Part shown: piece by piece, positions 1 to 5,882 of the stretch
Layout: the number at the start of each line of letters is the position of its first letter
How positions within the stretch are numbered: position 1 is the first letter of the stretch
NCBI GenBank assembly: GCA_002172675.1
Contig: NETF01000164.1
Coordinates: forward strand, 1 to 59,545
Direction of reading: 5' to 3'
Source: an unicellular cyanobacterium SU3
Lineage (GTDB): Bacteria > Cyanobacteriota > Cyanobacteriia > Cyanobacteriales > Microcystaceae
Length of the DNA: 59,545 nucleotides
The notes under the pieces: model-generated
What the model was told of the DNA's origin: nothing
Databases searched by the model: none
What the model saw: the letters and a program-made list of their open reading frames with translations, nothing else
Made by a program: the position numbers and the translations under genes

Positions 1-62
1 AAAACATGGACGAAGAGAAAGAAGTCTTTTTCGCTATGGACTTGACCATTTACGTTCCATTG

Positions 63-401
63 TTAATGATCTTGACTTAAAACATTCTGAGTTTTTAGAA
101 TGCTTATATTTTTTGTCCTGTACTTAGGTTCTTCATAGTCTAAACGTTCTTTTTTGGTTGCTAAACGCGCACTGATCAGACGAATCTTTTGATTTCTTTC
201 TGTGAAACAAACTAATATAAGACGATTATAGCCATCTCGTCCTATAATGATTTCTCTCTTTTCCCCCACAGAATGCCACTCATCATCAAAAATATAAGCT
301 AAAGGATCATTAAAAACACTCTTTGCTTCCTCGAATGAGATATTGTGCTTTTTGAGATTAAAGCTTGCTTTTTGGTTGTTTCACTCGAATTGTAAACTCA
401 T
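63..401 (-). pseudogene. BrnT-family toxin gene with an internal nonsense codon
   Basis: Read from an ATG at 399-401 the frame gives M-S-L-Q-F-E, then TGA at 381-383, then a continuous BrnT-like sequence (KKHNISFEEAKSVFNDP, later IRLISAR) to a stop at 63. BrnT toxins normally start with a (E)FEWD-type motif, so the TGA sits where the conserved Trp (TGG) is expected. BrnT is the RNase toxin of the BrnT/BrnA type II system. No BrnA partner is visible in the 62 bases left before the window edge. An intact BrnT/BrnA pair lies at 14005-14512. A one-base sequencing error cannot be excluded. Confidence 0.7.
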
Positions 402-502
402 CCGCTCAATTTTAGCTTAACGCGATATTTCCCAATTTCCCATATTGCGATCGCCTTTTAACGTCCACTAAATAGAATCAGGATAATCGGAGGAATCAAA
501 CC

Positions 503-877
503 ATGAAAACTAGCAATTTCTACCTACCTTATAATTCCAAGCTGGTAGCAAGGGCAAAAAGTTTGAGAAAAAACATGACACAAGCTGAAAAAAAGCTTTG
601 GTATGATTACCTCAGACATTTTCACTGTCGCATCCATAGACAAAGACCCATTGATAACTTTATTGTTGATTTCTATTGTCCGAGGGCAAAACTTGTTATC
701 GAAGTTGATGGAGAAATTCATGACACAGAATCAGCGCAACAATATGACCAGAAAAGAACACGAAGATTAGAAGGGTATGGATTAACTGTTGTTCGCTTCA
801 CTAACCAGGAAGTCCTCAATCATTTTGCAGAGGTGTGTGAAAAAATTGCAGAATTGATTCCTCCGACATCCCTTTGA
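503..877 (+). CDS. DUF559 domain protein (Vsr/MutH-like endonuclease fold)
   Basis: This 124-aa protein has the DUF559 pattern: an N-terminal R-(K/R)-x-M-T-x-A-E-x-x-L-W segment (about residues 22-33), then VDFYC (55-59) and IEVDGEIH (66-73). The spaced acidic residues D56, E67 and D69 resemble the active site of restriction-like nucleases. GGAGG eight bases upstream of the ATG fixes the start. Such proteins are usually single genes scattered through cyanobacterial accessory regions. Their function is unproven. The fold assignment rests on family knowledge. Confidence 0.85.
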   Translation: MKTSNFYLPYNSKLVARAKSLRKNMTQAEKKLWYDYLRHFHCRIHRQRPIDNFIVDFYCPRAKLVIEVDGEIHDTESAQQYDQKRTRRLEGYGLTVVRFTNQEVLNHFAEVCEKIAELIPPTSL

Positions 878-940
878 GATATTACTTGATCCCCCTAAAT
901 CTCCCTTTCCAAAGGGGACTTTGAAGATCAATCCAATCAA

Positions 941-1003
941 CCCACTACAACCCATAAACAAACATTCCCCCCTTCAAAAGAGAGGTCAGGGGGGATCACA
1001 ACC
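941..1003 (+). repeat. Direct repeat copy 1 (about 63 bp)
   Basis: The segment beginning CCCACTACAACC and ending in GGATCACAACCC recurs at 1133-1196 with scattered differences. It contains the CCCCCCTTC...AGGGGGGATC type of inverted sequence common between cyanobacterial genes. It lies in the 440-bp gap between the DUF559 gene and the first pilin. I see no gene in that gap. Confidence 0.6.
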
Positions 1004-1050
1004 CGTTGCTGTAAAGACTTACGCCAGATATAAAACTAAGTCAAAAAGTT

Positions 1051-1125
1051 ATAGCTAGAGAGATTGCTTCGGGGTATTTTCAATAAAAATCAAAGCTTAC
1101 TGTTTATATTACCCCTCGCAATGAC
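1051..1125. repeat. Dispersed repeat D, copy 1 (about 75 bp)
   Basis: The block starting ATAGCTAGAGAGATTGCTTC and ending ACCCCTCGCAATGAC occurs again at 39893-39967 in the same orientation, with only a few changes. Its ends are partly complementary (GATTGC...GCAATGAC), so the element can fold back on itself. Both copies lie between genes. Confidence 0.8.
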
Positions 1126-1132
1126 CATTTAA

Positions 1133-1196
1133 CCCACTACAACCACAAACAAACATTCCCTCCTTTAAAAAAGAGGTTCAGAGCGGATCTCAACCC
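1133..1196 (+). repeat. Direct repeat copy 2 (about 64 bp)
   Basis: Second copy of the repeat at 941-1003, separated from it by dispersed repeat D. The order repeat / D / repeat could mean that D inserted next to a duplicated segment. The copies are too diverged to show a clean target duplication. Confidence 0.55.
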
Positions 1197-1259
1197 TCCT
1201 CAAAAAAAAAATAAAAAAAAGTTTTGAGCAAAGTGATATGTTTTTTGAGCCAGGTGGGT

Positions 1260-1309
1260 ATGTTCCTTCTAGAAGCGAAAAAACACAAACCTCTACCAAA
1301 AAGGAACAT
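1260..1309 (+). promoter_or_regulatory. Long-range hairpin covering the pilin ribosome binding site
   Basis: ATGTTCCTT (1260-1268) is an exact inverted repeat of AAGGAACAT (1301-1309). The 9-bp stem encloses a 32-nt loop. The right arm contains AAGGA, the likely Shine-Dalgarno of the pilin gene that starts at 1318. If transcription begins upstream of 1260, the leader could hide the ribosome binding site. No transcript start is known, so a regulatory role is inference. Confidence 0.45.
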
Positions 1310-1317
1310 TAAAATCA

Positions 1318-1914
1318 ATGAATAGCACTTTTAAAGCTAACTTAATCAAGTCTCTCGCTAACAAAAAAGGTAACAAAGGTTTCACTTTAATCGAATTATT
1401 AGTTGTTGTTATTATTATCGGTGTATTAGCTGCTATTGCTCTACCCAACCTCCTAGGACAAGTGGGTAAAGCTCGTGAATCTGAAGCCAAGAGTACCCTC
1501 GGTGCAATGAACCGCGCACAACAAACTGTATTCGCTGAAAGAGGCGCATTTGCTGCCACTATTGATAACTTAGAAGTTCCTGTGGGTAATGAAAAATTTT
1601 ATCTAATTACCGTTCCTGCTGCCGGTGTTCAAATGGCTAATGGTGCAACACCTAATGCTGAAGGTAATATGGTTGCTGATGAAACGGCCGGTACGTCTAA
1701 TGGCCAAAATGGTACCCGTGACTATATGGCAGGAATTGGTTACGATCCCCTCAACCGTATCTTCGACTCTGCCGTTTGTCGGGCAGACAACAGTGCAGCC
1801 AATAAAACTGCTAAGTATGTTTTAACTGCTACTGCTCATACCCCTACTGCTGCAGGTACATCTGCTGATAACGTTGACGTTATCTGTGCTACTGCGACTG
1901 AAGAAGTTAAGTAA
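1318..1914 (+). CDS. Type IV pilin-like protein (major pilin type)
   Basis: The 198-aa prepilin has a 21-residue basic leader ending in Gly21, then the class III signal FTLIELLVVVIIIGVLAAIA. Cleavage after Gly21 would give a mature N-terminal Phe with Glu at position 5 (E26). The hydrophobic N-terminal helix and two downstream cysteines (C154, C190), which could form the C-terminal disulfide loop, fit PilA-type pilins. The mature domain GMN..AQQ..F...G.FA matches the cyanobacterial type IV pilin-like G/H family. AAGGA upstream supports the start. It stands as a single gene with its own terminator. The second pilin at 5883 is similar over the helix and the VPVGNEK segment. Confidence 0.92.
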   Translation: MNSTFKANLIKSLANKKGNKGFTLIELLVVVIIIGVLAAIALPNLLGQVGKARESEAKSTLGAMNRAQQTVFAERGAFAATIDNLEVPVGNEKFYLITVPAAGVQMANGATPNAEGNMVADETAGTSNGQNGTRDYMAGIGYDPLNRIFDSAVCRADNSAANKTAKYVLTATAHTPTAAGTSADNVDVICATATEEVK

Positions 1915-1954
1915 GCTTTTACTCAGATAACATTCACTTAATTCTTAATAATCT

Positions 1955-1988
1955 CAGGTGGTTTCGTTACAGTTGCCACCTGTTTTTA
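1955..1988 (+). terminator. Rho-independent terminator, repeat block R1
   Basis: CAGGTGG (1955-1961) pairs with CCACCTG (1976-1982), followed by TTTTTATT. This is an ordinary terminator for the pilin gene 40 bases upstream. The block from about 1931 to 2049, including the TTTGGGGGTGTTT tail and the GTCATTCC repeat, recurs in part after four other genes or gene remnants up to 5137. Confidence 0.85.
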
Positions 1989-1996
1989 TTGTTTTT

Positions 1997-2049
1997 GGGG
2001 GTGTTTGTCATTCCGAGGAACGAAGAATCTCCATAACATTTTAAATATA
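1997..2049. repeat. Dispersed repeat E, copy 1 (GTCATTCCGAGGAACGA type)
   Basis: GTCATTCCGAGGAACGAAGA and the following ATCTCCATAACATTTTAAAT are repeated at 4138-4178 and 5096-5137. A more diverged copy lies at 10645-10672. The core ATTCC...GGAAT (or AGAAT here) is an imperfect inverted repeat. In copies 1 and 3 it is joined directly to the terminator block. Confidence 0.85.
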
Positions 2050-2114
2050 ATACATCTTAATCAATTGGCTATTTCTTGCTAAGATGAAAGAATATTACCT
2101 GGTTGTAAAAAATT

Positions 2115-2342
2115 ATGACAAAAATAACAAGAAACGAAAGAACAGTTTTTCTTTATCCTGACGAAGATGGTTATATTATCGCAGAAGTCCCAAGTCTTCC
2201 AGGTTGTATTAGTCAAGGAAAAACTCGTCAAGAAGCTCTGCAAAATATTCAAGAAGCGATTACACTCCATTTAGAAGTTTTAGAGGAAAGAGGTGAATTA
2301 ATTCCAGAAGATAATATAGAAATAATATCAGTTAAACTATGA
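2115..2342 (+). CDS. hicB: HicB-family antitoxin
   Basis: The 75-aa protein has the HicB partial RNase H fold pattern: FLYPDEDGYIIAEVPSLPGC, then a G-x-T-x-x-E-A-L-x-N-I-x-E-A-I helix (about residues 35-50), and an acidic end. It neutralises the HicA RNase encoded by the next gene, whose ATG overlaps the stop of this one by 4 bases. HicB often also represses its own operon, and here lacks an added C-terminal DNA-binding domain. The pair lies directly after the pilin terminator and repeat E. Confidence 0.92.
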   Translation: MTKITRNERTVFLYPDEDGYIIAEVPSLPGCISQGKTRQEALQNIQEAITLHLEVLEERGELIPEDNIEIISVKL

Positions 2343-2560
2343 GCAAATTACCAGTTATTTCTGGAAAAGAATGTATTAAAGCTTTAGAAAAAATTGGTTT
2401 TGTTGTGTTTAGACAAAGAGGAAGTCACATTACGATGGTAAGAGAAGATCCTCAATGTCAAGTCACTATCCCTAATCATAAAACAGTTGCTAAAGGAACG
2501 TTACGAGCAATTATTAGACAAGCAGATTTAACAGTCGATGAATTCACCAAACTATTGTAA
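2339..2560 (+). CDS. hicA: HicA-family mRNA interferase toxin
   Basis: The 73-aa protein has the dsRBD-like HicA fold: K-L-P-V-I-S-G-K-E near the start and the catalytic histidine in the RGSH motif (about residues 27-30). The C-terminal helix L-R-A-I-I-R-Q-A is also typical. HicA cleaves mRNA independently of ribosomes. It overlaps hicB (ATGA), so translation is probably coupled. The order antitoxin then toxin is a common one. The repeated terminator block follows the stop codon by a few bases. Confidence 0.93.
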   Translation: MSKLPVISGKECIKALEKIGFVVFRQRGSHITMVREDPQCQVTIPNHKTVAKGTLRAIIRQADLTVDEFTKLL

Positions 2561-2598
2561 GGTTCAATGAATGACACTCACTTAATCTCAAATAATCT

Positions 2599-2640
2599 CA
2601 GGTGGTTTGTTACAGATGCCACCTGTTTTTATTGTTTTTT
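2599..2640 (+). terminator. Terminator, repeat block R2, after hicA
   Basis: CAGGTGG (2599-2605) pairs with CCACCTG (2619-2625), followed by TTTTTATTGTTTTTTG. The wider block 2569-2655 shares AATGACnCTCACT and TCTCAAATAATCT with the block after hepT (5012-5090) and the hairpin with the pilin terminator. A 12-bp perfect palindrome CAACGGCCGTTG lies just downstream at 2661-2672. It is unusually GC-rich for the region. Confidence 0.8.
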
Positions 2641-2730
2641 GGGGGGGTGTTTTTTGGAGTCAACGGCCGTTGAGCTCTAGGGTTTAATGGATTTAAGATA
2701 GAGAAGTGGATGAAATTTTTTCGGTTACTA

Positions 2731-3201
2731 ATGAAAATTTATCTTGATGTTTGCTGTCTTAATCGTCCGTTTGATGATTTGACACAGGAAAGAATTAAAC
2801 TAGAAGCAGAAGCAATTAATATGATCCTTAATTACTGTAAAAATGGACTATTGATTTTAATTAACAGTGATGGTATTGAATTTGAAACTGCTAAAAATAT
2901 TGATAATTTTAAAATAGAACGGGTGAGAAGTATTTTATCATTAGCCACTATTTATATTGATTCAAGCGAAATGATTAAATCAAGAGCTAAAGATTTAATG
3001 AAGCTAAATTTCAAATTCTACGACGCATTACACCTGGCTTTTGCTGAAGCAGCAGAAGCAGATATTTTTCTAACGACAGATGATCGCTTATTTCGCCGAG
3101 CAAAACAGTATAGTAGTATAATCAAAATACCAGTAGATAATCCGGTAAGTTGGTTAATAAATCTTTTACAATCTCAGGGAGATCATGATGAAATCAAGTG
3201 A
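2731..3201 (+). CDS. PIN-domain protein, probable VapC-like RNase toxin
   Basis: From the ATG at 2731 the protein reads MKIYLDVCCLNRPFDD, the usual start of this cyanobacterial PIN family. An upstream ATG at 2710 would add seven unusual residues. Acidic residues expected for the Mg-dependent PIN nuclease are visible: D near residue 5, the E in SDGIEFE, D in FYDALHLAFA and the pair in FLTTDD. VapC-type PIN proteins cleave tRNA or rRNA. The stop overlaps the next small gene, which is the likely antitoxin, so the order is toxin first. The target RNA cannot be inferred. Confidence 0.85.
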   Translation: MKIYLDVCCLNRPFDDLTQERIKLEAEAINMILNYCKNGLLILINSDGIEFETAKNIDNFKIERVRSILSLATIYIDSSEMIKSRAKDLMKLNFKFYDALHLAFAEAAEADIFLTTDDRLFRRAKQYSSIIKIPVDNPVSWLINLLQSQGDHDEIK

Positions 3202-3373
3202 ACTTAGACAACAAGGCTATCAAGCTTTAATTGAAGCTTTAGGAGTAGTAGGAGCCATTAAATTTTTGCAACAGCTAGAAGTGGGGTATGGTAATTACAC
3301 ACAAGAACGCCATCAATGGTTAGATAATTTAACTTTTGAAGATTTTGAGAGTTTTCTTAAACAAAAAGAATAA
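3185..3373 (+). CDS. Small protein paired with the PIN toxin, putative antitoxin
   Basis: This 62-aa protein begins MMKSSELRQQGYQALIEALG and contains a Y-T-x-E-R-x-x-W-L-D segment. Similar short proteins are commonly found beside PIN-domain genes in cyanobacteria. It overlaps the PIN gene by 17 bases, which implies co-translation. No known DNA-binding motif is obvious. The antitoxin role is inferred from position and size only. Confidence 0.65.
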   Translation: MMKSSELRQQGYQALIEALGVVGAIKFLQQLEVGYGNYTQERHQWLDNLTFEDFESFLKQKE

Positions 3374-3386
3374 AACATATTAAGCT

Positions 3387-3624
3387 ATGGTTTTAACTGA
3401 TCAATTTCAAGTAACTGTTCAACAAAGAATAGAAAACGATCCTGAATTTCGTTTGTGTCTACTCACAAGATCAAGAAAATCTAATTCATCTCTTACAAAA
3501 TCGTCTCCGAGAGCAAAAAAGAGCCGAGTTGGTTAGAGATGTCCACGAAGCGCAACAAGAATTTTCTCAAGGTAAATGTAAACCAGCTACTCCTGAACAA
3601 ATCATAGAGGATATGCTTTCGTGA
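3387..3624 (+). pseudogene. Frameshifted RelB/ParD-like antitoxin remnant
   Basis: An ATG at 3387 opens MVLTDQFQVTVQQRIENDPE. The reading then needs a frame change near 3460-3475. In the new frame it continues as an antitoxin-like tail with NRLREQKRAELVRDVHEAQQ and ends EQIIEDMLS at 3624. The tail overlaps a RelE-like fragment by GTGA. No single frame covers the region, so the gene is broken. Confidence 0.55.
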
Positions 3625-3740
3625 GTTTTGTGTTACTACGCTCAAGTGCTTTTATTAGAAAAGCCCAAAAAACTGTAAAAAAGCAACCTGAGTTAACTAA
3701 GAACTTGCAAAAAACTCTAGAATTACTCAGTAATGATTAA
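3621..3740 (+). pseudogene. Truncated RelE/ParE-family toxin remnant
   Basis: From GTG at 3621 the frame gives a 39-residue fragment with FIRKAQKTVKKQPELTKNLQ and ends at TAA (3738-3740). This resembles the first helices of RelE/ParE toxins, which are normally about 85-95 aa, so the catalytic beta-sheet half is missing. With the broken antitoxin before it, this is a dead TA module inside the island. Confidence 0.5.
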
Positions 3741-3780
3741 GTAGCGGTTCAAGCGTGAGAATATTTTTATCAGTAAGTAG

Positions 3781-3894
3781 GGAAGGATTATCAAGCGATC
3801 GCTCTCTCCAACCTTTGGTATTAATAGTGGGAGTGTTAGGAATTTACCTACTTTGGCTAGTTGCAATCTTACTTTAACCGATGAAATTAAGTGA
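3781..3894 (+). pseudogene. Possible C-terminal remnant of a third pilin gene
   Basis: An open stretch of 37 codons ends LASCNLTLTDEIK then TGA, just before repeat block R3. The two intact pilins end in a Cys-containing tail with TEEVK or VEELK. In the first pilin the same terminator block also follows the stop codon. The likeness is short and could be chance. There is no start codon or pilin helix. Confidence 0.3.
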
Positions 3895-3925
3895 ATAAGT
3901 TAGATAAGTTGAGCTTTAATAATCT

Positions 3926-3960
3926 CAGGTGGTTCGTTACAGATGCCACCTGTTTTTATT
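3926..3960 (+). terminator. Terminator, repeat block R3
   Basis: CAGGTGG (3926-3932) pairs with CCACCTG (3946-3952), followed by TTTTTATTGTTTTTTG, as in R2. The TTTTGGGGGGGTGT tail is kept. No intact gene precedes it. A small perfect hairpin, GGAGCA-TAT-TGCTCC, lies at 3979-3993. The rest up to 4091 holds nothing I recognise. Confidence 0.8.
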
Positions 3961-4091
3961 GTTTTTTGGGGGGGTGTGGGAGCATATTGCTCCATTATGC
4001 TGAAATACTTAGCAAGCAAGATGCTCGTATTATAATAATAAATCCATAATTGTATATAAAATGTATTTTAACTATAATGGAATTTGAATAA

Positions 4092-4130
4092 AAACAGGTG
4101 ATTGCTTTAAGGTTTCACCTGTTTTTATTT
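4092..4130 (+). terminator. Terminator-like hairpin R4
   Basis: AAACAGGTGA (4092-4101) pairs exactly with TCACCTGTTT (4115-4124), followed by a T-rich run. It is related to the R blocks by its CAGGTG/CACCTG arms and its tail, but the loop differs. It is joined to dispersed repeat E at 4138. The gap 4178-4300 before mntA holds nothing else recognisable. Confidence 0.7.
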
Positions 4131-4137
4131 TTTTTTG

Positions 4138-4178
4138 TTTATCATTCCGAGGAACGAGGAATCTCCATAACATTTTAA
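4138..4178. repeat. Dispersed repeat E, copy 2
   Basis: ATCATTCCGAGGAACGAGGA and the following ATCTCCATAACATTTTAAAG match the copies at 1997 and 5096 almost base for base. It follows a terminator-like hairpin, as they do. Confidence 0.85.
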
Positions 4179-4300
4179 AGTTGGCTAAAATATCATAATC
4201 CATAGCATGACGAGCTAAAATCAATCAAATAATGTCACTGCGTAGGTTATCATAAACATAATTGTAAAGAAAATGCAGAGTTAGTAAACTGAAAAGTAAA

Positions 4301-4666
4301 ATGACGGCAGAAACAACCTTTACAAATATTGCTAAAGCAACTGACCAACTACCTCTTGAAGATCAAAAAAAGCCTAAGTCAAAGCAGAAGTTACTTCAGG
4401 AAAAAAAACAAGAAATTGTTCAAATTGCTGCTAAATATGGGGCAAATAATATCAGAGTGTTTGGATCAGTTGCAAGAGAGGAAGCAACTGATGAAAGTGA
4501 TATTGATTTTTTGATGGATATAGAATCGGGACATAGTTTATTAGATCGAATAGGATTGATACAAGAATTAGAAGACTTACTCGGATGCAAAGTTGATGTA
4601 GCTAAACCCCAAATTCTTCATGAAACGATTCGTGAAAAAATTTTAAAAGAGTGCATTTCATTATGA
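4301..4666 (+). CDS. mntA: MntA-type nucleotidyltransferase (antitoxin of MntA/HepT)
   Basis: The 121-aa protein carries the minimal nucleotidyltransferase motif [19 protein letters not shown] (GS-x10-DxD, about residues 51-69). In the MNT/HEPN system, MntA acts as antitoxin by AMPylating a tyrosine of the HEPN toxin. An N-terminal extension of about 25 residues, rich in Lys and Gln, precedes the usual start of the domain. The stop overlaps the HepT start (ATGA at 4663), so the two are translationally coupled. Confidence 0.88.
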   Translation: MTAETTFTNIAKATDQLPLEDQKKPKSKQKLLQEKKQEIVQIAAKYGANNIRVFGSVAREEATDESDIDFLMDIESGHSLLDRIGLIQELEDLLGCKVDVAKPQILHETIREKILKECISL

Positions 4667-5007
4667 AAAATAATCAACTATATTTGAGTAACATTCTTGA
4701 ATGTATCTATAATATTGAGATTTATACTCAAAATGGTGAGAATAGCTTTAGAGAAAACCGTATGATTCAAGATGCGGTTATTCGTAACTTTGAAATTATT
4801 GGTGAGGCTACTAAACGCCTAGAAACTGAATTAAAGGATGCTTATCCTGATGTAGAGTGGAGAAAAATAGCGGGACTTAGAGATGTTTTAATACATGATT
4901 ATCTTCGAGTTGATATAGAAGAAATTTGGTTAATTATTGTGAATGAATTGCCCCAACTAAAAGAGAAAATTTTAGAAATTGTCGAAGATTTATCAATTTC
5001 AGAATAG
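4663..5007 (+). CDS. hepT: HepT-like HEPN ribonuclease toxin (DUF86)
   Basis: DUF86/HEPN helical protein of 114 aa from the ATG at 4663, which overlaps the mntA stop. An in-frame ATG at 4651 is less likely. The HEPN active-site motif R-x4-H-x-Y is present as RDVLIHDY, after the GEATKRL segment. In characterised systems the Tyr of this motif is modified by MntA. A repeat block resembling the hicA terminator follows the stop by a few bases. Confidence 0.87.
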   Translation: MKNNQLYLSNILECIYNIEIYTQNGENSFRENRMIQDAVIRNFEIIGEATKRLETELKDAYPDVEWRKIAGLRDVLIHDYLRVDIEEIWLIIVNELPQLKEKILEIVEDLSISE

Positions 5008-5042
5008 AGTAAAATGACGCTCACTGAATCTCAAATAATCTT

Positions 5043-5076
5043 AGGTAGTTCCGTTACAGATGCCACCTGTTTTTAT
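5043..5076 (+). terminator. Terminator, repeat block R5 (decayed stem), after hepT
   Basis: The left arm is AGGTAG and the right arm CCACCT, so the stem has a mismatch that R1-R3 lack. TTTTTATT follows. The full block 5012-5137 matches R2 upstream and R1 downstream, including repeat E. It therefore looks like a mutated copy of the same element. Confidence 0.65.
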
Positions 5077-5095
5077 TTTCTTTTGGGGGATGTTT

Positions 5096-5137
5096 GTCAT
5101 TCCGAGGAACGAGGAATCTCCATAACATTTTAAATAT
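5096..5137. repeat. Dispersed repeat E, copy 3
   Basis: GTCATTCCGAGGAACGAGGA and the following ATCTCCATAACATTTTAAAT match copy 1. The similarity extends leftward through the terminator to about 5012. Confidence 0.85.
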
Positions 5138-5199
5138 GAGTATTGTTTTCTCCTATGCTAAAATTAATGCTAGTTGTAACATCAAAATAGGCATCAAAA

Positions 5200-5475
5200 A
5201 TGATGGAGAAATCTCTAATCCGTACCACAGTCACTTTGCCTAAAAGTTTACTAGAAGAAACTGATATAAGAGTCAAAGAAGGTAAAGCTAAAAATCGCAA
5301 TGATTTCATTGCATCAGCCCTTCAGAAAGCATTAGAACAGCTAAAAAGAGAAGAAATTGACAGTCTATTAGCAGAAATGGCTCAAGATCCTGAGTACCAA
5401 GCCCAAGTATTGCAAATGGAAGCCGAATTTGCTGGGGGAAGTTGGGAAGCTTGGGAGATAGGAGAACAATCTTAA
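5200..5475 (+). CDS. Ribbon-helix-helix antitoxin (MazE/CopG type)
   Basis: A 91-aa protein. The N-terminal half, with RTTVTLPKSLLEETD and NRNDFIASALQKALE, is a ribbon-helix-helix DNA-binding domain. The acidic tail with EMAQDPEYQAQVLQMEAEF is the likely toxin-binding part. The stop overlaps the start of the MazF-like gene (TAATG), as in many mazEF operons. It probably represses its own promoter. Confidence 0.87.
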   Translation: MMEKSLIRTTVTLPKSLLEETDIRVKEGKAKNRNDFIASALQKALEQLKREEIDSLLAEMAQDPEYQAQVLQMEAEFAGGSWEAWEIGEQS

Positions 5476-5816
5476 TGCAACGAGGACAAATTTATGATGC
5501 TCGTCTCGAACCTATCGAAGGTTCTGAACAAGGAGGAACTCGTCCCGTCATTATCGTTAGTCGTGATGGGATTAATGCTTATAGTCCGGTGGTGTTAGCT
5601 GTTCCTTGCACAAGCTATCGAGACAATAAACGAGTTTATCCGACTCAAGTGTTAATCAGAGCCGGAGAAGGTGGATTAACTAATGATTCTATCGCTATGG
5701 CAGATCAAGTTAGAGTATTATCAAAAACTCGTTTTCTACGTCTGAGAGGAACCCTCAAATCTGAGACAATGAAGCAATTAAATCAAGCTTTATCAATTGC
5801 TTTAGATTTAGTTTAA
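5475..5816 (+). CDS. mazF: MazF/PemK-family mRNA interferase toxin
   Basis: From the ATG at 5475 the protein is 113 aa and begins MQRGQIYDARLEPIEGSEQG, matching the MazF start. An upstream in-frame ATG at 5442 lies inside the antitoxin gene. The conserved G-x-x-R-P-V-I-I-V beta strand and the S/T-rich D-Q-V-R segment (MADQVRVL) are present. MazF enzymes cut mRNA at short specific sequences. Cleavage specificity cannot be read from the sequence. Confidence 0.92.
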   Translation: MQRGQIYDARLEPIEGSEQGGTRPVIIVSRDGINAYSPVVLAVPCTSYRDNKRVYPTQVLIRAGEGGLTNDSIAMADQVRVLSKTRFLRLRGTLKSETMKQLNQALSIALDLV

Positions 5817-5882
5817 ATGATATGAAATATGAATAATCTGGGTATAGTGTAGGTAAAAGTAACTTTGTCTTGCCTTAGCCCT

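Noticed and set aside
524-721. Minus-strand frame inside the DUF559 gene
   Set aside because: It is a shadow of a well-supported gene and has no homology pattern of its own. The same applies to the opposite-frame ORFs within cobN, mfd, clpC and futB.
2661-2672. Palindrome CAACGGCCGTTG as an operator
   Set aside because: It is a single 12-bp site and lies after a terminator. No regulator gene or second half-site supports a role.
1931-5137. Repeated blocks as integron attC sites, because TA cassettes are typical of superintegrons
   Set aside because: The blocks lack the GTTRRRY/RYYYAAC core pair and the long imperfect symmetry of attC. They contain a simple hairpin plus T-run, and no integrase gene is in the window.
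1931-5137. CRISPR array from recurring blocks
   Set aside because: Spacing is hundreds to about 1000 bp and irregular, the units contain genes, and no cas genes are nearby.
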